NCBI GenBank assembly: GCA_031283505.1
Contig: JAITBO010000360.1
Location: 1 to 5,360 of the forward strand
Direction: 5' to 3'
From: Treponema sp.
Lineage (GTDB): Bacteria; Spirochaetota; Spirochaetia; Treponematales; Breznakiellaceae
Length of the DNA: 5,360 nt
The notes beneath the pieces were generated by a model. It saw only the letters and a list, made by a program, of their open reading frames with translations, searched no databases and was not told the origin of the DNA. The translations under genes were made by a program, and so were the position numbers. Within the stretch, counting starts at the first letter, position 1. Every line of letters begins with the position of its first letter. Positions 1-4,478 of the stretch are shown here, one piece after another.

Positions 1-300
1 CTCAAATTCGTAGGAAAAATCATTCTGCCCCCGGACCCCCCGGACCAGAAGGCCAATGCCCCGGTTTTGCAGAAATTCGACGATGAGGGAGCTGCAAACC
101 GCCACGGAGACGTTGCCGCAATCCTTCACCAGTTCCTCCATCATGGAAACCCGCTCGGCGGAGGAAAAAAGATATTTTTTCGTGCGGTTTTCCGCCACCA
201 CCACGAGGAGTTCGTCGAAGATCGCCGCCGCCCGGCGGATAATGTTGAGGTGCCCCAGAGTGGGAGGGTCAAAGGACCCGGGGAAAGCCGCTTTCAGCAT
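1..300 (-). CDS. coaD: Phosphopantetheine adenylyltransferase CoaD, partial (C-terminus beyond window)
   Basis: CoaD transfers AMP from ATP to 4'-phosphopantetheine, the penultimate step of coenzyme A synthesis, in the cytoplasm. Reading the minus strand from the ATG at 300-298 gives 100 codons with no stop before the window edge. The N-terminus reads MLKAAFPGSFDPPTLGHLNI, which holds the nucleotidyltransferase signature PGSFDP and the (T/H)xGH motif (TLGH, residues 14-17). LLVVVAEN (31-38), SSAER (46-50) and the phosphate-binding LVRGVR (85-90) follow, then NDFSYEFE. This is the expected CoaD order. Family members are about 160 aa, so roughly 60 residues are missing to the left. No ATG, GTG or TTG lies in frame upstream, which fixes the start, although I see no Shine-Dalgarno. 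It is divergent from the lipoprotein operon. The family call is very secure. Confidence 0.95.
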   Translation of the reverse strand, partial: MLKAAFPGSFDPPTLGHLNIIRRAAAIFDELLVVVAENRTKKYLFSSAERVSMMEELVKDCGNVSVAVCSSLIVEFLQNRGIGLLVRGVRGQNDFSYEFE

Positions 301-354
301 GCCATAACCATAAAAGGCGGGCCGCCGCCGGTCAAGGGTCCCGCCGGGTTTTCG

Positions 355-384
355 GGAAAAATTCGCTCCGGAAGGAAAAATTCG
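355..384. repeat. 11-bp direct repeat in the coaD leader
   Basis: GGAAAAATTCG occurs twice on the plus strand, at 355-365 and 374-384, so the period is 19 bp. Both copies lie just downstream of the predicted coaD start of transcription. The region can also form small hairpins: CTCC at 366-369 and, alternatively, CTCC at 394-397 can each pair with GGAG at 384-387. It could be a repressor site or leader structure, or chance. I know no family that it matches. Confidence 0.35.
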
Positions 385-406
385 GAGGTTTTTCTCCATA
401 AAATGA

Positions 407-435
407 AGTATATTAGTAGGGTGGACCTGTTTCAA
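407..435 (-). promoter_or_regulatory. Sigma70-like promoter for coaD
   Basis: Read on the minus strand, the -35 box is TTGAAA (435-430) and the -10 box is TATACT (412-407), with a 17 bp spacer. Both boxes are close to consensus and point towards coaD. Transcription would start near 400 and give a leader of about 100 nt before the ATG at 300. This is prediction from box match and spacing only. Confidence 0.6.
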
Positions 436-470
436 AACCCGGTTTGTTTTGAAAAAGCCTTTAATGGCAT

Positions 471-499
471 TTGACTATGTATCTACTATTGGATAGAAT
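471..499 (+). promoter_or_regulatory. Sigma70-like promoter for the lipoprotein operon
   Basis: TTGACT (471-476) and TAGAAT (494-499) are separated by 17 bp, a near-consensus arrangement. Transcription would start at about 506, only 2 nt before the ATG at 508, so the mRNA would be almost leaderless. An AGGTGA at 500-505 could act as a closely spaced ribosome site if transcription begins further upstream. A second -10-like TATATT at 409-414 has no good -35 partner. Confidence 0.55.
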
Positions 500-507
500 A
501 GGTGAAT

Positions 508-1131
508 ATGAAAAGGTTAATTCCATTAATGCTTCTTGTATCGTTGCTGGCCGTATCCTGCGGGACAAGTCCCAAGGCGGACGGGGAGCCGCCGGTTCAG
601 CAGCCCGGGCCGGCGGGACCGGCCTCCGCGGCGGCGGTCCCGCCGGAGCCCGGTTTTGATCCCGACAATGTCAGCAGGGACATCTACGAGGTTACCAAGG
701 CGGAAGTGGAACAGCTTGTCGGGAAACTGAACGTGATAATCGCGGCAAGGGATTATGACGCATGGGTTTCCTATCTGGAGGAGGGATATTTCGGGAAGAT
801 TTCGTCCCCGGCCTTTCTACAGGAGATTTCGGATTCGGAACTCATGAAAATGCAGAAGAAGGTCATCAGGACCCCAAAGGAATATTTCCTCAACGTGGTG
901 GTTCCCTCCCGCAGCAATAACCGGGCGGACGATATTGCCTTTATCACTAAAGACAGAGTCAGGGTGATTCAGTTTAACCAGCGCAGGCGGAGGCCCCCTT
1001 CGGACCCCGACGAGTTGGCACGACTGGAGGCCGCCGGAGCGGATATACGGGACGGCTGGCTCTATGAAAATTCCCGTGAAATCTTTTATGAGCTGGAAAA
1101 GATCCAGGATGTCTGGAAAATCGTAAACTAA
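508..1131 (+). CDS. Predicted lipoprotein, possible NTF2-like domain
   Basis: I do not recognise a named gene. The ATG at 508 gives 207 aa. A GTG at 502 would add two residues but lies upstream of the likely transcript start. The N-terminus has a charged MKR, a hydrophobic stretch and a spirochaete-style relaxed lipobox LLAVSC, with Cys18 as the probable lipidated residue. A Pro/Ala/Gly-rich linker covers residues about 22-46. The rest is a folded domain of about 160 aa: a helix with ARDYDAWVSYLEEGY, a basic/proline stretch (RRRRPP), and an end in YELEKIQDVWKIVN. The RDYDAW helix and the final strand resemble SnoaL/NTF2-like proteins, but that is inference by eye. It would be membrane-anchored in the periplasm or at the surface. 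The gene ends 10 nt before the next start, so the two are co-transcribed. Confidence 0.8.
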   Translation: MKRLIPLMLLVSLLAVSCGTSPKADGEPPVQQPGPAGPASAAAVPPEPGFDPDNVSRDIYEVTKAEVEQLVGKLNVIIAARDYDAWVSYLEEGYFGKISSPAFLQEISDSELMKMQKKVIRTPKEYFLNVVVPSRSNNRADDIAFITKDRVRVIQFNQRRRRPPSDPDELARLEAAGADIRDGWLYENSREIFYELEKIQDVWKIVN

Positions 1132-1141
1132 GGAGACCAAG

Positions 1142-1882
1142 ATGAGGATGCTGAAATGTCCGTCCATTGTGGCGATGTTTTTCTTTTTTGTACTGGCGGC
1201 GGTTTTCGCCCAGAATTCCAACACCGACAACTCGAACCGGGAAATGTCGGTGGAAGAGTCCTACCTGCAGGAGTCGGTGGAACTGATGGTGATCCGGGAA
1301 ACAAGCCGGGCCGACACCAGGGACCAGAAACTGGTGGCTTTGGAGTATATTGGCGAGGCCATTGACCGGGGCAACAACGGCGAGGAGATCCGTACCGCCC
1401 TGGAATATCTCTCCATGGAAGGAGTCATGAACAAGGCCCGGGAAAACGGCCGGCTGGTCAACAACTTCCCCGATGTGCGCCGGCAGTCCGCCAAATATCT
1501 GGGCGATCTCGGCACCCCGGAGGCGAAAAACACCCTCCTCAAGATAGTGGTGGCCGATTCGGAACCCATGGTACTGCAGGAAGCGGTCAAGTCGCTGGCC
1601 AAAATAGGCCTTAACGACAACGATGAAACGGTCAACGCCATTGCCTGGATTATTACCCGTTTCGATGTCCTCAATCCCGATAACCTTCTGGCCCTTTCGG
1701 CGGTGGATGCCTTCGCCGCGATTGCCGAGAAGAACGGCGGCATCAAGGACCCCAACGCCATCAGGACCCTTATCCGCATTTCCGAAGGCAACTACATCAA
1801 GCCGGTCCAGGAAAAGGCCAAAGCGGTATTGATGGATCTGCGGAAATACAACGCCCAGGGCCAGAAGTCGGGTAACAAATAG
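1142..1882 (+). CDS. Exported HEAT-repeat protein
   Basis: The product is 246 aa. AAGGAG at 1130-1135, overlapping the stop codon of the preceding lipoprotein gene, sits 6 nt before the ATG. The N-terminus is a classic signal peptide with a hydrophobic core (IVAMFFFFVLAAVFA) and probable signal peptidase I cleavage after VFA (residue 23), giving a periplasmic protein. After a polar Asn/Ser/Glu segment the chain is almost wholly helical. From about residue 109 it shows HEAT-like helix pairs: VRRQSAKYLGDLGTPEAKNT, then VLQEAVKSLAKIGL, then LLALSAVDAFAAIAEKNG, then PVQEKAKAVLMDLRKY. Such repeats are usually protein-binding scaffolds, and no catalytic motif is visible. Working with the preceding lipoprotein in an envelope complex is plausible but not shown. 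The lysine-rich C-terminus ends just before a terminator-like hairpin. Confidence 0.85.
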   Translation: MRMLKCPSIVAMFFFFVLAAVFAQNSNTDNSNREMSVEESYLQESVELMVIRETSRADTRDQKLVALEYIGEAIDRGNNGEEIRTALEYLSMEGVMNKARENGRLVNNFPDVRRQSAKYLGDLGTPEAKNTLLKIVVADSEPMVLQEAVKSLAKIGLNDNDETVNAIAWIITRFDVLNPDNLLALSAVDAFAAIAEKNGGIKDPNAIRTLIRISEGNYIKPVQEKAKAVLMDLRKYNAQGQKSGNK

Positions 1883-1897
1883 CGGCCAGGAACCGGT

Positions 1898-1917
1898 AGC
1901 CGGCAAACGCCGGTTTT
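1898..1917 (+). terminator. Intrinsic terminator of the lipoprotein/HEAT operon
   Basis: The stem is CCGGC (1900-1904) and GCCGG (1909-1913) with loop AAAC. It can be extended by G1899-T1914 and A1898-T1915. A short TTTT run (1914-1917) follows, 16 nt past the HEAT gene stop. A second G+C hairpin, GGCCGG (1923-1928) with CCGGCC (1932-1937), lies immediately downstream. It has no T tract and may only reinforce the stop. Confidence 0.6.
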
Positions 1918-1950
1918 CAGCGGGCCGGCACCCGGCCGGTCCGGGTCTGA

Positions 1951-1979
1951 TTGACGTAACCGCGTTAAAAAGATATATT
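1951..1979 (+). promoter_or_regulatory. Strong sigma70-like promoter for tRNA-Glu
   Basis: TTGACG (1951-1956) and TATATT (1974-1979) are spaced by exactly 17 bp. The predicted transcription start, about 1986, is some 25 nt before the mature tRNA 5' end. This suits a short 5' leader removed by RNase P. Of the promoters seen here it is among the best matches, as expected for a stable RNA. Confidence 0.7.
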
Positions 1980-2010
1980 CCCTGTAGAAAAGGCCGGATT
2001 TCAGCCTCAT

Positions 2011-2082
2011 GTCTCCTTCGTCTAGTGGTCAGGACATCGGGTTTTCATCCCGACAACGGGGGTTCAATTCCCCCAGGAGATG
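2011..2082 (+). tRNA. tRNA-Glu (anticodon UUC)
   Basis: The 72-nt gene folds as a full cloverleaf. The acceptor is 2011-2017 with 2075-2081, and the D arm is 2020-2035. The anticodon stem TCGGG/CCCGA (2037-2041, 2049-2053) holds the loop TTTTCAT, giving anticodon TTC at 2044-2046. The variable loop has four bases. The T arm is GGGGG/CCCCC around TTCAATT, and the discriminator is G2082. CCA is not encoded. The first acceptor pair is G2011-T2081, a wobble where bacterial tRNA-Glu usually has G-C. An integrase gene starts 113 nt downstream, so the 3' half probably doubles as an integration site and its last bases may come from the element. Confidence 0.96.
2041..2082. other. Probable attL: 3' half of tRNA-Glu used as integration site
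   Basis: Tyrosine recombinases of integrative elements commonly insert into the anticodon-to-3'-end part of tRNA genes and restore it with their own copy. Here a complete recombinase gene lies directly beyond the tRNA, and the genes after it are plasmid-like, which makes this the left junction. The exact core limits are unknown because the matching attR copy is outside the window. No second copy occurs inside it. Confidence 0.6.
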
Positions 2083-2195
2083 ATACGCTAATTCTTTACA
2101 AGATAAGGAGTTACAAAAAACTACCGGAAAACCGGCGCTTTGATCATCCGATACAATGAGTCAAACAATGAGAAAACCTGGCTCAGGGAGGGTTT
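2083..2195 (+). promoter_or_regulatory. tRNA–integrase spacer with integrase ribosome site
   Basis: This 113 bp stretch holds the presumed element end. AGGGAGGG (2185-2192) is a strong Shine-Dalgarno ending 3 nt before the integrase ATG. A TACAAT (2152-2157) could be a -10 box but lacks a good -35. A small CCGG-AAAA-CCGG hairpin (2124-2135) is present without a T tract. Integrase may instead be read from the tRNA promoter, as no clear terminator follows the tRNA. Confidence 0.4.
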
Positions 2196-3674
2196 ATGCG
2201 CCGGTATTATCTGCATACACGCCATGGCGGTATTTTTTATGCCGAACTGGTAACCGCAAGCGGTTTGAAATTAACAGCCAGGTCAACAGGGACAAAAAAC
2301 AGGGACGAAGCGTTGATGATCGTCGCGGACTGGATTAAGGGCGGAATCCCGGCGGGGAAAAGCCATAAACGGCAGCCGCTGGAAACAGCCACGGCGCTCC
2401 CGGAAATTATTAGAACAATCAAAAGGACGGAGCTTGACGCCGAGGGGGCTATGTCCATTGTTTCCGCGCTTCGGGAACGGGCCCTTGTTGATTTTGGTAT
2501 AACAAAAGCCGGGCCGGGGCGTGAAAAGTTTATCCCCTTCCTGTTCCGGTTTTGGGATGCCGAAAAATCTCCGTATCTGCGGGAAAAAAAAGCCCACGGG
2601 CACCGGCTGACAAAAAAATATTGCCGCAATATGGGCCAAATAGTTGAACGGCACTGGCGGCCGTATTTCGGCGATTCTTTAGCCATAAACAGCGTTACCC
2701 GCGAAAGTCTCCGGGAATTTTCCTTGTCTCTTTATGATAAGGGGCTGGCCGGATCGACCGTTAACAATCTTATGATCGCCGGAACAACACCGCTCCGGTG
2801 GGTTTATAGCGAAGGTGTCATCCCCGCGGGTCCCGCCTCGGGACTTATGACCTTTACCGGAAACAAGGTTTCGAGGGACATACTCACCGAAGAAGAAACC
2901 GAAGCCCTGTTCCGGGCGGACTGGCAGGACAAGCGGGCGTATGTTGCCGCGCTGGTTTCTTTGACCACGGGAATCCGCTCAGGGGAAGTCCGGGGGCTTC
3001 GGCGGGACAGTATCGGGGAAGCCGTGCTGGATGTGTCCTATAGCTGGAACGATACCGAGGGCCTCAAGCGCCCCAAAAACGGGGAGCCCCGGAGGGCTCC
3101 TCTGCTGCCGGAAGTCCGGGGCTTGCTCCTGGACCTGCTGGAAGAAACGCCACACCAGGACCTTGAAAATCCCTTTGTGTTTTATTCTCCTGACCCGGAA
3201 AAACCCTGCTCCGCGGAACTGTTCCGGCGCAATTTCCGCAGGGCCTGTAAGGCGGTATCGGAGAATCCCCCCGGATGGGCACGGAGCGCCGGGGAAGCCG
3301 AAGGAACGGGCTGTCTCTGGGTCTCAAAAGCGGAAAACGGAAAGCCCTGGGGAACACCGGAATCCGCCGAAGGCATCGTTGCGGAAACCTGCTTTGAATA
3401 CCGTTACCGGCGAAGTGCGAATAAGCCGGGAGTGCCTTTGTATATCGACCTTGAAAACAAAAAAATTGACTTTCACAGTTTCAGGCACCACTACGCGAGC
3501 CGCATGGCGGACCACATGGCCGCCGATAAAGTGGCCCGTATAACCGGCCACCGGAGCAAGGCGGCGGCGAAAATCTACCAGGACCATATAACCAAGCGGA
3601 TTCTGACTGAGGCGGCTTCCGAGGCGGCGCAGGAGTTTGGGAATGTACTGCGGTTTGCCAAGAACGGGGCGTAA
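2196..3674 (+). CDS. int: Tyrosine recombinase / integrase
   Basis: A 492-aa phage/ICE-type integrase that would catalyse site-specific integration and excision at the adjoining tRNA-Glu. The N-terminal 60 residues, with the aromatic-rich start RRYYLHTRHGGIFYAEL, resemble an arm-type DNA-binding region. A SAM-like core-binding domain covers about 105-215 (ERHWRPYFGD, LREFSLSLYDKG, STVNNLM). The catalytic domain carries Arg261 in TTGIRSGEVRGL, a beta-hairpin Lys (291 or 294, LKRPKN), HSFR (His427, Arg430), His452 in TGHRS, and the nucleophile Tyr461 in IYQDH, nine residues after His452. The whole catalytic set is present, so it is probably active. About 70 residues between the helix near 350 and HSFR look like an insertion. 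The ATG is chosen by its strong ribosome site and an in-frame stop at 2169-2171. It is collinear with parAB downstream. Confidence 0.95.
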   Translation: MRRYYLHTRHGGIFYAELVTASGLKLTARSTGTKNRDEALMIVADWIKGGIPAGKSHKRQPLETATALPEIIRTIKRTELDAEGAMSIVSALRERALVDFGITKAGPGREKFIPFLFRFWDAEKSPYLREKKAHGHRLTKKYCRNMGQIVERHWRPYFGDSLAINSVTRESLREFSLSLYDKGLAGSTVNNLMIAGTTPLRWVYSEGVIPAGPASGLMTFTGNKVSRDILTEEETEALFRADWQDKRAYVAALVSLTTGIRSGEVRGLRRDSIGEAVLDVSYSWNDTEGLKRPKNGEPRRAPLLPEVRGLLLDLLEETPHQDLENPFVFYSPDPEKPCSAELFRRNFRRACKAVSENPPGWARSAGEAEGTGCLWVSKAENGKPWGTPESAEGIVAETCFEYRYRRSANKPGVPLYIDLENKKIDFHSFRHHYASRMADHMAADKVARITGHRSKAAAKIYQDHITKRILTEAASEAAQEFGNVLRFAKNGA

Positions 3675-3676
3675 TC

Positions 3677-3712
3677 ATGAGTGTTTTCAAAGCCATAGGA
3701 GGTAATCAATGA
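3677..3712 (+). CDS. Possible 11-codon leader ORF overlapping the parA start
   Basis: ATG at 3677 opens a tiny frame encoding MSVFKAIGGNQ. Its TGA (3710-3712) overlaps the parA ATG (3709-3711) as ATGA, the classic layout for translational coupling. It begins 2 nt after the integrase stop. Its only ribosome-site candidate is a weak GGGG stretch, and parA has its own strong site inside it. It may be chance. Confidence 0.25.
   Translation: MSVFKAIGGNQ
3697..3703 (+). promoter_or_regulatory. parA ribosome-binding site
   Basis: AGGAGGT is a full-strength Shine-Dalgarno 5 nt before the ATG at 3709. It fixes the parA start and shows that translation is meant to initiate strongly here, even though the frame is later broken. 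Confidence 0.85.
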
Positions 3713-4478
3713 GAACCATCGCCGTTAATTCAATCAAAGGAGGGACTGGAAAAAGCATCTTGACGGTCATCCTGATCAACGCCCTCACCGGGATGGGTTG
3801 CCGATGTTTAGCCCTGGACGCCGATGCGAGCAATAACTCCCTGTCGTTCTATTTCGATGATTCCACATCTACGGAGCCTGTTCAGGGCAAGAGCATTTTT
3901 GACTTGTTCATGGGTGTCAACGTTCAGAACTGTATCATCAGGATAAACGACCGGCTTGACCTCATCAGGGGGATGTCCGGCTCAACGAGTTCCGCAGTAC
4001 CGACAGCCTGAAACGGCTAAAAAGAGCCTTGCAGGGACTGGAATATGATTTTATCATCATCGACACTTCGCTGACCTATGACAACATTATTGGCAACGTG
4101 CTGACCGCAAGCAATACGCTTCTTATCCCAGTTCAGCAGGATGTATTCAGCTATCAGGCGTTGCGGTATCAGTTTGAGAAACTCGCGGACCTTGAATTGG
4201 ACGATCTGGATACCCACATCATCTTCAACCAATTCGAGCGGCCCATGACGGATAACCAGGGTGCCTATCGTAACCAGATTGTAAATCTGTTCTTGGACAA
4301 TGAGGTATTCAAGCCTTTTATCAATCCGAACCATCTGTCGCGGAGCAGCGTATTCAGGAAGTACATCAACAAGCGGAACTACCGGATCGATTCAAAAGTC
4401 GAGATTGGGAAGGTTTATGAGGAGATTAAAAATCTCATGAAGAGCGTTTTGGGCGTAGACATTGGGGAGGCGCTATGA
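3709..4478 (+). pseudogene. parA: ParA-family partition ATPase, frameshifted
   Basis: ParA ATPases move DNA cargo by ATP-dependent, ParB-regulated binding to nucleoid DNA. The first frame (3709-4011) has the deviant Walker A motif KGGTGKS (residues 10-16) and Walker A' LALDADASNNSL. After DLIRG it diverges into SGSTSS and stops. The frame one base back continues as GDVRLNEFRSTDSLKRL, then Walker B YDFIIIDTS, VQQDVFSYQALR, IIFNQFERP and a helical end, stopping at 4478. Joining the two at the five-G run (3968-3972) gives about 256 aa, the usual ParA length, so one G seems missing. The back frame has a stop at 3957-3959, so the shift must fall between 3960 and 4011. As written it makes a 100-aa fragment without Walker B. 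A decaying gene, a sequence error or -1 recoding are the options. Its TGA overlaps the parB ATG. Confidence 0.88.

Noticed and set aside
56..474. Plus-strand open frames at the left edge
   Set aside because: They are antisense to coaD, whose minus-strand translation has unmistakable family motifs, and they run on into the promoter region.
974..1906. 310-codon open frame on the minus strand
   Set aside because: It lies antisense to the lipoprotein and HEAT genes, which have ribosome sites, signal peptides and operon spacing. Its translation is His/Gly/Phe-rich without family motifs, typical of a GC-rich shadow frame.
2156..2338. 60-codon plus-strand frame overlapping the integrase start
   Set aside because: It has no good ribosome site, and its sequence is an out-of-frame reading of the integrase N-terminus.
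3083..3100. GGAGCCC/GGGCTCC inverted repeat with 4-nt loop
   Set aside because: It is a 7-bp GC-rich stem in the integrase coding region with no T tract. In GC-rich DNA this is readily chance.
3679..3690. GAGTGTTTTCA upstream of parA, resembling a half-site of the parB palindrome
   Set aside because: It needs a 2-nt insertion to align with GAGTTTTCA and has no opposing arm, so it is not supported as an operator.
4029..4478. Separate 149-aa gene starting with TTG
   Set aside because: The frame begins upstream with ParA-like sequence, has no ribosome site at 4029, and completes the Walker B half of parA. It is the second part of the frameshifted gene.
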